DNA from: Eubacteriales bacterium
Lineage (GTDB): Bacteria > Bacillota > Clostridia > Lachnospirales > Lachnospiraceae
Length of the DNA stretch: 64,000 bases
Direction: 5' to 3'
Assembly (NCBI GenBank): GCA_030536575.1
Contig: JAUNPS010000022.1
Location: forward strand, 1-64,000
Shown: one piece after another, positions 33,790-43,073 of the stretch
How positions within the stretch are numbered: position 1 is the first letter of the stretch
Layout of the letters: the number at the start of each line of letters is the position of its first letter
Made by a program: the position numbers and the translations under genes
The notes under the pieces: generated by a model
Told to the model about the DNA's origin: nothing
Databases searched by the model: none
Seen by the model: the letters and a program-made list of their open reading frames with translations, nothing else

Positions 33790-33934
33790 GAGGAATTGGG
33801 CGCTTTTCAGAAAAATTTTTGCACAGGAGCCGTGTCTGGATTCCGGCCATCGTACTCTCGTGCCAGCTTTGCCCCTTCCAGAACTTTCCGGTTTCCTTTC
33901 TCTCTGACAGTTGTTTCTGATGCCGCTTATCGTA

Positions 33935-33966
33935 TAAAAAATCGAGGCCTCCCCGGAAGTCTCGCT
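33935..33966 (-). terminator. Terminator of the LysR gene
   Basis: On the minus strand CGAGACTTCC pairs imperfectly with GGAGGCCTCG, followed by ATTTTTTAT. Confidence 0.65.
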
Positions 33967-33998
33967 TTGTTCATCAGTATATACTTTTTCGTTATAAC

Positions 33999-34901
33999 TC
34001 AATCCTGTTTTTCCCGCAGCACTTCCCGCAAGGCATCCAGAAAACGCTGCACCGTCTGCGACGGATTCGGGGAATGCAGCAATCCATACGGTACGGAGTG
34101 GCTCCATTCCACCGGAAGAATCTTCAGCAGGGGATGGACATTCTCCCACGCCTGGATCGCCATCAGAACATCATTACTGTTTTCACAGCGGTTAAAAACG
34201 TCTACACTGTAAAAATCAAAATCGACAATGTGGATCGGGCTGTGATACTGCCAGAGATCATCCCGCAGCACATCCACGTAATGGCTCCATCCCCGGTGCA
34301 TCAGCATCAGGTTTTCTCCGTATAAATCCTGCGGCGTCAGCCTGTTTTTACCTGCAAGCCTGTGGTGGATCGATACCGCGCAGCATAACGGCTGTCGGGA
34401 GATTTCAAACCCCGCACAGTTCCGCACGTTCAGCAGCGTTTCATCGAAAATCCCCGCTACCACATCAATATTCTGGCCAAGGTTTTTCAGGATTTCCCTC
34501 GCATTCTCCGGCGTGTTTTCAAAGGGTACGAGCTGAAATTTGATTTCCGGGCAGAGCGCGTGGATCTTCGGCCATAACTCCACTAAAACGCCTGCCGGCG
34601 TCATCGGAGACGTACCGATCCGGATCACGTTTTCGCTCTCCTGCATGGCGTTTTGCGCGCGGATGACAGAATCCTTGCAGTATTGGATAATATATTTCGC
34701 GTCCTTATACAGGGAAATCCCCGCTTTCGTCAGTTTCAGCCCTCTGTGCGTCCGTTCAAAAAGTTTTACATCCAAAGCGGATTCTAACAGGTTGATCTGC
34801 TTGATCACTGCCGTCGGCGTAATATAGGACAGCTCTGCCGCCTTATTAAAACTGCCCGCGTCCGCTACTCGTAAAAATGTTTCCAACTGAGGGTTATACA
34901 T
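33999..34901 (-). CDS. LysR-family transcriptional regulator
   Basis: The 300-residue protein has an N-terminal winged HTH (FLRVADAGSFNKAAELSYIT and LLESALDVKLFERTHRGLKL) and a C-terminal substrate-binding-like effector domain from about residue 90. It likely controls part of the nearby hydrolase and redox genes; the effector is unknown. Confidence 0.92.
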   Translation of the reverse strand: MYNPQLETFLRVADAGSFNKAAELSYITPTAVIKQINLLESALDVKLFERTHRGLKLTKAGISLYKDAKYIIQYCKDSVIRAQNAMQESENVIRIGTSPMTPAGVLVELWPKIHALCPEIKFQLVPFENTPENAREILKNLGQNIDVVAGIFDETLLNVRNCAGFEISRQPLCCAVSIHHRLAGKNRLTPQDLYGENLMLMHRGWSHYVDVLRDDLWQYHSPIHIVDFDFYSVDVFNRCENSNDVLMAIQAWENVHPLLKILPVEWSHSVPYGLLHSPNPSQTVQRFLDALREVLREKQD

Positions 34902-35048
34902 CGGATTTCCAACCTTTCTTTTGTGTTCTGTCCAGCCGCAAACGTTTTCCGATCTGCGGCCGTATCTCCCACACGTCCTACCCTCTATTATAAACTTTCC
35001 TCAACCCGAAGACAACGAAAAATATGCTTTTGCTCCGGCCTTTCACAC

Positions 35049-35090
35049 CAAAAAGCTGTGCAGGCACGAAGCTTTTGCACAGCTTTTTTG
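35049..35090. terminator. Bidirectional terminator after the hydrolase pair
   Basis: GCTGTGCA pairs with TGCACAGC, with T runs on both sides. Confidence 0.75.
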
Positions 35091-35097
35091 AATTCTT

Positions 35098-36267
35098 TTA
35101 TTCCTGTTCTTCCGCCGGAAGATCGGCTTTCTCATAAACGTCCTGCAGGAAATTGTCTGCCAGCATCGTCCACGCCGCCGCATTCTCATAATAATTTCCG
35201 CCTGCGTCCGTTCCTGCCCCGAAACCGTGCGGCACACCGGACATCGTATGGATTTCCGCCGTAATTCCCGCATCCCGCAGAAGATTATAGCTGTTAAATC
35301 CCCAATCCCAAAGCGTCGCGTCCTCGGCTCCATAGGTAAAGAACGTTGCCGGGAAATTTTCATTCGTAATTTCGTCCGGCGTTACCGAGTAGATCGCCAG
35401 ATAAGCGTTCTGATCTGCAGAAACCTCATCGATTTCGTCCGGAACATAATCGGCAACCAGAACGGAAGCGTTTGTTTCGCCTGAGTAAAGATCAGCCGCC
35501 AGAGAGGTGACGATCCCACCGTAGGAAAATCCGGCGGTTGCGATCCGATCCTCTTCGATTCCATAGCTTTCTGCGTTTGCACGGACGATTTTTACCGCAC
35601 GGGCAACGTCCAGCGCACTCTCTTCATCGGTATAGGGATCGACCCGATAGTTTACGATAAAGCACTGATACCCACGGCTATTCAGGGCCTGCGCCACTTC
35701 ATAGGCTTCTTCCACATTTGAGCGGAAAGCGTGTCCGCCGCCCGCGGAAATAACAACCGCGCCTTTCACATCAACGCCGTCCCCCACCAGGAACTCCAGC
35801 ATATACGGCTGGAAATCCGGATCGTCCGCATAGGCATATTCCGCATTTTCCGTATATTCTGTTACAGTCGGAACCTTTCCCTCCGGCCACAGGTAAATCC
35901 GCTTTTCTTCCACATCGTTCAGCGGTTCGATACCCGCCCGCAGATTATGATGCGCTGCAAGCAGCTCCCGGCTCTCCTCATCTGACAATGTACGGATATC
36001 CGGAATTCCCGTCTGGGTATACATGTTCCAGTGACTGTCCAGCAGTACCCGTAACTCCTCGTGATCATACGATGTTACATCCGAAAAGACTTCCGCATAA
36101 TCCTTATTAAACTCATAGGCTTCCCACTCTTCCACGGTCATCGCAGAAAAGTCCGGATCGCCCTCCTGCATGATAATTTCCGTAGCTGTCCCTTCTTCCG
36201 CAAAAGCAGTAAAAGTGCTGCTTACCATTGCCAATGCCAGCGCCGCTGCAACCAGTTTCTTTTTCAT
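35098..36267 (-). CDS. Secreted alpha/beta hydrolase, paralogue 1
   Basis: The 389-residue protein has a Sec signal peptide ending FTAFAEE, an N-terminal helical segment of about 120 residues and a hydrolase domain. The nucleophile is in TAGFSYGGIV, the oxyanion region is ISAGGGHAFRS and the His is in GVPHGFGAG. It is a tandem duplicate of the next gene (36286-37488). Deacetylase or carboxylesterase activity is likely. GGAGGAAAAGG precedes the ATG. Confidence 0.85.
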   Translation of the reverse strand: MKKKLVAAALALAMVSSTFTAFAEEGTATEIIMQEGDPDFSAMTVEEWEAYEFNKDYAEVFSDVTSYDHEELRVLLDSHWNMYTQTGIPDIRTLSDEESRELLAAHHNLRAGIEPLNDVEEKRIYLWPEGKVPTVTEYTENAEYAYADDPDFQPYMLEFLVGDGVDVKGAVVISAGGGHAFRSNVEEAYEVAQALNSRGYQCFIVNYRVDPYTDEESALDVARAVKIVRANAESYGIEEDRIATAGFSYGGIVTSLAADLYSGETNASVLVADYVPDEIDEVSADQNAYLAIYSVTPDEITNENFPATFFTYGAEDATLWDWGFNSYNLLRDAGITAEIHTMSGVPHGFGAGTDAGGNYYENAAAWTMLADNFLQDVYEKADLPAEEQE

Positions 36268-36285
36268 TCTCCTTTTCCTCCTTGC

Positions 36286-37488
36286 TTATTCTTCATTCCC
36301 TGTTTCGGTTTCTTCGGGTTCCGCTTCTGTCTCCTCTGCCGGTGCATCCGCTTTTGTATAAACATCCTGCATGAAACAGTCTGCAAGCTGCGTCCAGGTA
36401 AGGGCATTTGCATATTCATTGCCGCCCGCATCGACTCCAGCTCCAAATCCGTGAGGAACTCCCGCAAATACATGCAGTTCTGTCTGGATCCCTGCATCGC
36501 GGACGTAATCAAAGCACTGGCTTACGCTTTCCCAACCGTCTTCTCCGCCAATTGCAAAAAATACGGGCGGGAATTTATCGGTGTCGATCGCTTCGGTATT
36601 ATAATTTCCATAAATGGACAGATATGCATTCACGTCCGCAGATACCGCATCCACTTCGTCCGGCTCATAACCCTCAACCAATGCGGAGGCATTCACATCT
36701 CCGGTATAATTATCCAGCAGAACGGTCAGGACGCTTCCGCCGTTTGAAAATCCGGCACATGCGATTCTGTCTTCTTCAATCCCATAGCTTTCTGCGTTTC
36801 CGCGCACGATTCTGACTGCGCGGGCCACATCGAGCGCTGCTTCCTCATGCGTATACGGATTGACCCGGTAGTTCACGATAAAGCATTGATAGCCCAAAGC
36901 GTTGAACGCCAATGCCACCTCATACGTTTCTTCCACATTGGAGCGGAACATATGGCCGCCTCCTGCTGCAAGTACGACTGCGCCTTTTACTTCCGTGCCG
37001 TCTTCCACAAGCTGTTCCAGCATATACGGCTGGAAATCCGGCCAATCGGCATAGGCGTAATCCGTATTTTCCGTGTACTCTGTCACAGCGGGAACTTCCC
37101 CGTCCGGCCACAGGTAAATCCGCTTCTCTTCCACATCGTTCAGCGGCTCGATGCCCGCCCGCAGATTATGATGCGCTGCAATTAATTCCCGGCTCTCTTC
37201 ATCTGACAAAGTACGGATGTCTGGAATCCCCGTCAGGGTATACATATTCCAGTGGCTGTCCAGCAGTTTTCGCAAATCCTCGTGACTGTACGACGTTACA
37301 TCCGAAAAGACTTCCGCATAATCCTTGTTGAACTCATACGTTTCCCACTCTTCCACGGTCATCTCGGAAAAGTCCGGATCACCTTCCTGCATGATAATTT
37401 CCGCAGCTGTCCCTTCCTCTGCAAAAGCGGCAAAGCTGCTGCTTACCATTGCCAATGCCACCATCGCCGCAACCAGTTTCTTTTTCAT
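36286..37488 (-). CDS. Secreted alpha/beta hydrolase, paralogue 2
   Basis: The 400-residue protein has the same layout as paralogue 1: signal peptide, helical segment, catalytic domain with CAGFSNGGSV, LAAGGGHMFRS and GVPHGFGAG, plus an acidic C-terminal tail. The two are highly similar in the first 130 residues and diverge around the nucleophile, which suggests different substrates after duplication. AAAGGAGG precedes the ATG, 18 bases separate the pair, and they should be co-transcribed. Confidence 0.85.
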   Translation of the reverse strand: MKKKLVAAMVALAMVSSSFAAFAEEGTAAEIIMQEGDPDFSEMTVEEWETYEFNKDYAEVFSDVTSYSHEDLRKLLDSHWNMYTLTGIPDIRTLSDEESRELIAAHHNLRAGIEPLNDVEEKRIYLWPDGEVPAVTEYTENTDYAYADWPDFQPYMLEQLVEDGTEVKGAVVLAAGGGHMFRSNVEETYEVALAFNALGYQCFIVNYRVNPYTHEEAALDVARAVRIVRGNAESYGIEEDRIACAGFSNGGSVLTVLLDNYTGDVNASALVEGYEPDEVDAVSADVNAYLSIYGNYNTEAIDTDKFPPVFFAIGGEDGWESVSQCFDYVRDAGIQTELHVFAGVPHGFGAGVDAGGNEYANALTWTQLADCFMQDVYTKADAPAEETEAEPEETETGNEE

Positions 37489-37578
37489 TTCCCGTCCTCC
37501 TTTTGTCTATTTTTATTACATTTTCATCATACCATCCTTTTCTTTTGTGCAAAATGTCAAATCCCGCTTTCTGCCATG

Positions 37579-38634
37579 TCAAAACACGTCGATCTGCTCT
37601 CCTGCCATCCGATCCCGGAATTCCTTCGGCGTAATTCCGAATTTCTCGTTAAATTTCCGATAAAAGAATGACAGATTCTGAAATCCGCAGTTGTTGGCAA
37701 TCTCCGCGATCGAAGCATCCATATTTTTTAGCTGTAACACGACCCGGTTCATCCTCTGCTCCCCCACCAGCTCCTGAAACGACTTCCCGGTCTTCTGCCG
37801 CAGCTTTCGGGAAAAATAGTCCGAACTGTACCCAAACGCATCCGCCAGTTCCTTCAGCGTGCAGTCCGTACAATGCTCATCAATATATTGCAGAATATCC
37901 GCAAGCCGGAAAGATTCCTTTTCCTTTTTCGTCTTTTCTTCATCCATACGGGAACAACGGACCGCTTCGATCAGGATCAGCCCAATGTAATAGCGGATCG
38001 CATTCACGCTTCCCGGCGCAGGCTCTAAAAATTCGCAGAAAACCCGTTCAAACAGATGACGGATTTCCCCGCTTTCCTGACAGTGCAAAAGCCAGTATTT
38101 CTCATGGCTGGTCTTATTGGAAATAATTTCTCCCAGAAATCCGGTCACCAGTTCCACATTCGCCAGCGTTGTCAAAAACGTGGTGTTAAAGTATCTTTTA
38201 GGCATCTGAATATTCAGCATCATATCCTTTTCGCCGGTCTTCTTTACGCTGTGAACCACATGACTGTCCATAATGCAGATATCGCCCTGTTTCATGTGGA
38301 TTTCATGCTGATTGATCACAAATTCCACATTGCCCTCCAAAACATAGCTCATCTCTACAAATTCATGGCGGTGTGCGGGGACTTCGGAAAATCTGGTATG
38401 TTTACTGGCCACAATATTTAAAAATTCGTAATTTTTCGCGGCGTCCAGATACCCTGCAACCGCGACCGGCGAATCGTGCATCCCGCATTCCTTCATGATA
38501 TAATTTGCTTCTTCCGGACAAAAATCCATCTGGTCGCCATTTAACTCGTTTGCCCGGAAAGGATCTCCCCTCTGACAATTCCGTTCGGCCTCTGTCATGA
38601 TATAGAGAAGCTTTTCCAATTCCTGAATGTCCAT
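37579..38634 (-). CDS. AraC-family transcriptional regulator
   Basis: The 351-residue protein has a cupin-like sensor (SEVPAHRHEFVEMSYVLEGN, KQGDICIMDSHVVHSV) and two C-terminal HTH motifs (CTLKELADAFGYSSDYFSRK, and IAEIANNCGFQNLSFFYRKF). It lies immediately upstream of the paired secreted hydrolases on the same strand and probably activates them. The start at 38634 has GGAGGTGGGG upstream. Confidence 0.9.
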   Translation of the reverse strand: MDIQELEKLLYIMTEAERNCQRGDPFRANELNGDQMDFCPEEANYIMKECGMHDSPVAVAGYLDAAKNYEFLNIVASKHTRFSEVPAHRHEFVEMSYVLEGNVEFVINQHEIHMKQGDICIMDSHVVHSVKKTGEKDMMLNIQMPKRYFNTTFLTTLANVELVTGFLGEIISNKTSHEKYWLLHCQESGEIRHLFERVFCEFLEPAPGSVNAIRYYIGLILIEAVRCSRMDEEKTKKEKESFRLADILQYIDEHCTDCTLKELADAFGYSSDYFSRKLRQKTGKSFQELVGEQRMNRVVLQLKNMDASIAEIANNCGFQNLSFFYRKFNEKFGITPKEFRDRMAGEQIDVF

Positions 38635-38668
38635 ATCCCCACCTCCGGCTTTTTTGAAAAGTATAAAC

Positions 38669-38696
38669 AAAAAAAGACCTCCGAAGAAGTCTCCTT
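38669..38696 (-). terminator. Terminator of the acyl-CoA dehydratase-like operon
   Basis: On the minus strand GACTTC-TTCG-GAGGTC is followed by TTTTTTTG. Confidence 0.8.
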
Positions 38697-38731
38697 TTGT
38701 TTATCAGTTGATACCCAAAGGTGTTTACAGT

Positions 38732-39691
38732 TCAAACCTGCCGCATAGCAGCCACCCCGCGTTCGCAGCGGTTCCCCCACAGATCCAGCAGCTGGTCGTC
38801 CTGGTACACACAGATGATCTCGCAGTTATTCGAGCACCTCCCGCAATGCACCTCCCGCGTCCGGAACTCCCGATTTTCCACCGCAAAATCGAATTCCTTC
38901 CTGGCCTCGCTTTTCTTCGCCAGGATCGCCGCGCCGATGGCGCCCATCAGATGGCCGTTGGGGTCTACGGTTACTTTGCAGTTCAGCGCCCTTTCAAAGG
39001 CCGCCACAACGCCCGCGTTTTTGCTGACGCCTCCCTGGAAGACTACCGGCGCTTCGATACGTTTCCCTTTTCCTACGTTATTCAGGTAATTCGCCACAAC
39101 CGCCTGACAGAGTCCTGCAATGATATCCTCTTTTGGGTGCCCCATCTGGATTTTATGTACCAGGTCGGATTCCGCGAACACCGTACAGCGCGCGGCGATC
39201 TGCGTTGGATTCTTCGCCGTCAGGGCAATCTCCCCCATATCCTCCACCGCAATCCCCAGCCTCTGGGACTGGCTGGACAGAAACGCCCCGGTTCCGGCCG
39301 CGCACAGCGTATTCATCGCGTAATCCACCGCCACCCCGTCCTTCACCAGGATGATCTTGGAATCCTGCCCGCCGATTTCCAGGATCGTGCGGACTTTCGG
39401 ATAAAACGTGGTTGTCCCCACTGCGTGGGCGGTGATCTCGTTTTTGATCACGGTGGCGCCTGTGATGGCCCCTACCAGCCTGCGGGCGCTACCGGTGGTT
39501 CCGGTAGCCACAATCTGGTACGTTTCTTCCGCAAACTGCTTCTCCAGGAGGGCTAAAAGCTCTTTCACCGCGCCGATGGGATTTCCCTCCGTCCAGATGT
39601 AGGCGCTGGCTAAAATTTCAAGATTTTCGTCCAGGATTACCCCTTTTGTGGAAATGGAACCAACGTCAATCCCAAGATATGCTTCTTTCAT
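38732..39691 (-). CDS. 2-hydroxyacyl-CoA dehydratase activator-like ATPase (HgdC type)
   Basis: The 319-residue protein belongs to the BcrAD/BadFG/HgdC ATPases. The nucleotide site is GIDVGSISTKGV, and the [4Fe-4S] cysteines are in CAAGTGAFLSSQSQRLGI and AARCTVFAESD. A C-terminal CGRCSNNCEIICVY segment is an extra cysteine cluster. Such ATPases drive low-potential electrons into dehydratases. It is third in an operon whose genes overlap by 4 bases. Confidence 0.87.
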   Translation of the reverse strand: MKEAYLGIDVGSISTKGVILDENLEILASAYIWTEGNPIGAVKELLALLEKQFAEETYQIVATGTTGSARRLVGAITGATVIKNEITAHAVGTTTFYPKVRTILEIGGQDSKIILVKDGVAVDYAMNTLCAAGTGAFLSSQSQRLGIAVEDMGEIALTAKNPTQIAARCTVFAESDLVHKIQMGHPKEDIIAGLCQAVVANYLNNVGKGKRIEAPVVFQGGVSKNAGVVAAFERALNCKVTVDPNGHLMGAIGAAILAKKSEARKEFDFAVENREFRTREVHCGRCSNNCEIICVYQDDQLLDLWGNRCERGVAAMRQV

Positions 39692-40767
39692 CGGAGTACC
39701 TTCTTTCTCATTTTCAGCATGTCGTAAAACGCTTCCAGCCTGGTCAAAAGCCCGGTATCACTGGTCTGGGAATCATAGGTCAGATACAGGATCGGGATCT
39801 GATAATCCGCGCTGAGATTTTGAAGCACCGGCATAATGTCGATCTCCGGCGTACAGCCCGCCGATTTCACATGGATGATACCGTCAAAGCCCCGCTCCGC
39901 GTAATCCCTGGCGCACCAGATATTCGCCGTGGATGTGGGCCCCATTTCGTATTCGCACAGGTCATGGATACGCACATTCAGGTTCTTTTCCCCGCTGTAG
40001 TGGAGATTCCGGTTGGAAATGTTCATCCAGCGGTGCACTTCTGCCCGCATATCCGCCAGCTTCTGCTCGATCTCCAAATTGGAAAAAGCGTCCATAACCG
40101 TAAAATATTCGCCGATGATCCCGATCCGCACCGGATTCTCGTCCCGCTCTGTCGGGACAGCCTGAAGGTCTTCTTTTGCCCGGTGGTAGCCTTCTTCGAT
40201 CTCCTCTTTATTCGCAGCCTTCCCCATATCCCGGTAAAACCGGTTCATTACCTTCTTGCATGCCCCTTTTTCGGTCTCGAACCCACATTTTTTGTAGTAT
40301 TCGGCTTCGATCTCGTCCATACGTTCCGCCATTTTTATACCTTCTACGGCGGCAATGGCCAATTTCGCCTTTTTGGTCTTGGGATTCAGTTTTTTCAGCG
40401 CTTTCAGATAATCCGCCTTATTGCCAGTTTGGTAATCGGACAGGTTCACAAAGTCGAAGTCATAACCCAAATCCCGCAGAATCTGCTCCTGCAGTTCCCC
40501 GTAATACCCCAGGCGGCAGAGTCCAAACGTCATGATCAGCGTATCCGCACCGGCTTCCAGCGCTTCGATCATGCTGCCAAGGGTGGTTTTAAAGGGCGTA
40601 CAGACCGTATCCGGACTGTATTTGCTGCCGATCTCCATAGTTTTCCGGGTCATTTGCGTCTGCATGATGTATTCCTGTTCCAGGCCTTTTTCCACAATAT
40701 AGCGGATTCCGTAATTATAGTGGCCGATCATCGGAAAGGCGATTTTTCGTTTTACCGGACTGCTCAT
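39688..40767 (-). CDS. 2-hydroxyacyl-CoA dehydratase-like component (HgdB/HgdA type)
   Basis: The 359-residue protein matches the dehydratase D-component fold. Cysteines in DTVCTPFKTTLG, MTFGLCRLGYYGE and IHVKSAGCTPEID could bind a [4Fe-4S] cluster. Classical dehydratases have two such subunits, but only this one is clearly present; the protein encoded upstream is a more distant relative. Substrate unknown. Confidence 0.78.
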   Translation of the reverse strand: MSSPVKRKIAFPMIGHYNYGIRYIVEKGLEQEYIMQTQMTRKTMEIGSKYSPDTVCTPFKTTLGSMIEALEAGADTLIMTFGLCRLGYYGELQEQILRDLGYDFDFVNLSDYQTGNKADYLKALKKLNPKTKKAKLAIAAVEGIKMAERMDEIEAEYYKKCGFETEKGACKKVMNRFYRDMGKAANKEEIEEGYHRAKEDLQAVPTERDENPVRIGIIGEYFTVMDAFSNLEIEQKLADMRAEVHRWMNISNRNLHYSGEKNLNVRIHDLCEYEMGPTSTANIWCARDYAERGFDGIIHVKSAGCTPEIDIMPVLQNLSADYQIPILYLTYDSQTSDTGLLTRLEAFYDMLKMRKKVLR

Positions 40768-41696
40768 ACGCTTCCTCCTTTGAAATTCAGGATATCCACG
40801 AAGCTTTCCAGGCGGGTTTCCACCCCGGCCATTCCGCTCTGGCCGTCCAGCATCAGGTTCAGCGTCGGGATGCCCTCGTTTTTCCGCATCAGCAAATCAT
40901 TGACCATGGAATCCGGGCCGCATGGAAAGACACTGAGCAGAATCACGCCGTCGATTTTTTTGCGGTTCAGGTATAAGCCGCCCACAATTTCCCGGTTCAT
41001 TTCCCATTTCAGTGTCGGAGATACCTTTCCGCTCTGTTTTAACGCGTCTTTTCGATCCACGACATCCGCGCGGACAGCCGTCACTCCAAGCTTTTTCAGA
41101 TATTCCAGGATCGGCTTTCCAAAATAGGGATCTTCAATCACATAGCTGTGTCCCGCGAGCAGGACTTTCTTTCCGGGCCGTTTATACAGTTCTTCCTGTT
41201 CCCGCATCTTGCTTTTCCAACTGGCTTCCTCCGCTTTTTTCGCCTTTTTATAAGCCTTTGACGCGGCGGATGCCGAACAGCCCAGGCTGGCCGCCAGGTT
41301 CAGATATCCGCTTTTTTCATCCGTCCCCTTCTTTTCATCGATATTCAGAGCCAGGAACTGCTGGCCGCTTCCCCGGAATACGTTCGCGGTCATGTCGTAC
41401 AGGGCGGAGAACGTCAGGCACATTTCTCTTCGATGGCCAAAATCATGGATTCTGGGGATCAGGATGGCGTCGCAGGTTCCGATCAGCGCGTCCACATGGC
41501 CCAGAAAAATTTTGGCGGACAGACACATTTCGTCAATCGCCCTGGCCGCTCCGGCCTCATAAATCTTCCGGTCAGTGGGCGGGCTTAGCCTGGTCTGAAT
41601 CCCCAGTTCCTCGAAAAATACCTGCCACATCCGGTCATAGCGGTAATAGAGCAGCGCTCTTGGTATTCCAAGCACGTATTCTCCCGTTTTCGTCAA
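40764..41696 (-). CDS. Acyl-CoA dehydratase activase-related protein
   Basis: The 310-residue protein starts at a TTG with AAGGAGG 9 bases upstream and begins with GIPRALLYYRYDRMWQVFFE. It resembles the DUF2229 region found next to or fused with HgdC-like activators in large multidomain proteins. Cysteines in DEMCLSAKIFLGHVD, REMCLTFSALYD and SVFPCGPDSM could hold Fe-S. It opens the three-gene operon. Confidence 0.75.
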   Translation of the reverse strand: MTKTGEYVLGIPRALLYYRYDRMWQVFFEELGIQTRLSPPTDRKIYEAGAARAIDEMCLSAKIFLGHVDALIGTCDAILIPRIHDFGHRREMCLTFSALYDMTANVFRGSGQQFLALNIDEKKGTDEKSGYLNLAASLGCSASAASKAYKKAKKAEEASWKSKMREQEELYKRPGKKVLLAGHSYVIEDPYFGKPILEYLKKLGVTAVRADVVDRKDALKQSGKVSPTLKWEMNREIVGGLYLNRKKIDGVILLSVFPCGPDSMVNDLLMRKNEGIPTLNLMLDGQSGMAGVETRLESFVDILNFKGGSV

Positions 41697-41817
41697 AACA
41701 GTGCCCTCCTTTCGGTTTCTCTTCCGTCAGGATAGCCTTTTCCTTTGCAAAATCCAATTCACAGATTCGCAGATCTGTCCATTTTTCGAAAAAGTTTAGA
41801 CTTTCTTTTTTAAAATT

Positions 41818-43014
41818 TCAGAACCAGAACCTGCGCAGGATCTGTTCCAGGCACCAGGAAAATCCGATCACCGGCACGGTGCTTTGCGCCCGCACCGGAC
41901 AGGTACAGATCTTTTCTCCGTTCAGATAATAGTCCACCTCTCCGATCTGCGTCCCCTCCTTCACCGGCGCTTCCAGGCTTTCGGGCAATACGGCCTTTAC
42001 GCTCACCGTATCCTCCTCCCCCATCAAAACCTTCAGTTCCTCCGGACTTTCCAACAGCGCCTTTACGTACACCTCCTCATCAAAACTTCCGTCCTCCGAA
42101 ACGCCGTTTTCCACCAGGATATCAGGAATTTCCGTCTGTTCCAGGACATCCTGATATTCGTAAGAAGCCAGGGCATATTCCATCAGTTTCCGTGTATCGC
42201 TCCATTTATAGGTCTTATGGCTCGGCCAGCCGCAGGCCAGAAGCGCCACGATAAAGGTTCGTTCGCCCCTTTTTAACGCGCCCACATAGCAGTAGCCCGC
42301 ATCCCCGGTGTATCCGGTCTTTCCGCTGATCGCGCCGTCCATCATGGTCAGGAAAGCGTTGTGATTATAGCTGGAATAGCTGCGCGTCCCCTCCAGATTC
42401 GAAAAACTGTGGGACTGGCTTCCGGTGATTTCCAGAAATGTTTCCTTCTGCGGGGACTGGCTGATGCAATAACGCATGATCAGCGCCAGATCTCTGGCCG
42501 TCGTGGAGTGAATTCCTCCTTCGTCCTCGCTGTCCAGGCCGTTTGGCGTCACGAAATGCGTCTGTTCGCAGCCGATTTCCGCCGCTTTCTGATTCATCAG
42601 CTTTGCGAAGCCTTCCACACTCCCGCCCACTTGCTCCGCAATGGCCACCGCGGAATCATTGTGGCTTTCCAGCATCAGTGAATACAGCAGATCTTCCAGC
42701 CGGAACTGCTCTCCGGCATACATCCCCAGGTGGACACTCGGCTGGGAGGCCGCATAGGAGGAGGCCGTAACGATGTCCGACAGCTCCCCCAGCTCCAAAG
42801 CCAGAATGCAGGTCATGATCTTCGTGGTGCTCGCCATAGCCCGCTGCTCTTCGCCGTTTTTCTCAAATAAAACACGCCCGGAATCTGCATCCATCAAAAC
42901 GGCAGACTGGGCGTAAAGATTTTCGGGTTTTTCGGCAGCCTCCGTCTGTGCGCCAAAAAAGGGGGCGAGAAGGCACACGAAAAGCCCGATCTTGATTTTT
43001 ATCCAATTTTTCAA
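41818..43014 (-). CDS. D-alanyl-D-alanine carboxypeptidase (PBP5/DacF type)
   Basis: The 398-residue enzyme trims the terminal D-Ala of peptidoglycan stem peptides outside the membrane. It has a signal peptide, active-site ASTTKIM (SxxK), SHN in MLESHNDSAVAIAE and KTG in SGKTGYTGDAGY, followed by a beta-sheet domain and a C-terminal hydrophobic/aromatic anchor (SWCLEQILRRFWF). It uses a TTG start with GGGAG 9 bases upstream. A second such enzyme is encoded at 46450-47655. Confidence 0.92.
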   Translation of the reverse strand: MKNWIKIKIGLFVCLLAPFFGAQTEAAEKPENLYAQSAVLMDADSGRVLFEKNGEEQRAMASTTKIMTCILALELGELSDIVTASSYAASQPSVHLGMYAGEQFRLEDLLYSLMLESHNDSAVAIAEQVGGSVEGFAKLMNQKAAEIGCEQTHFVTPNGLDSEDEGGIHSTTARDLALIMRYCISQSPQKETFLEITGSQSHSFSNLEGTRSYSSYNHNAFLTMMDGAISGKTGYTGDAGYCYVGALKRGERTFIVALLACGWPSHKTYKWSDTRKLMEYALASYEYQDVLEQTEIPDILVENGVSEDGSFDEEVYVKALLESPEELKVLMGEEDTVSVKAVLPESLEAPVKEGTQIGEVDYYLNGEKICTCPVRAQSTVPVIGFSWCLEQILRRFWF

Positions 43015-43073
43015 TGCTGCGCACTCCCATCCTGTGGTTTTCGATAGGATATTTTATGCGCACGGGGACAGAA

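Noticed and set aside
39646-41127. 493-residue plus-strand frame opposite the dehydratase-like operon
   Set aside because: The minus-strand genes have clear family motifs, coupled starts and ribosome sites; the plus frame has none of these.
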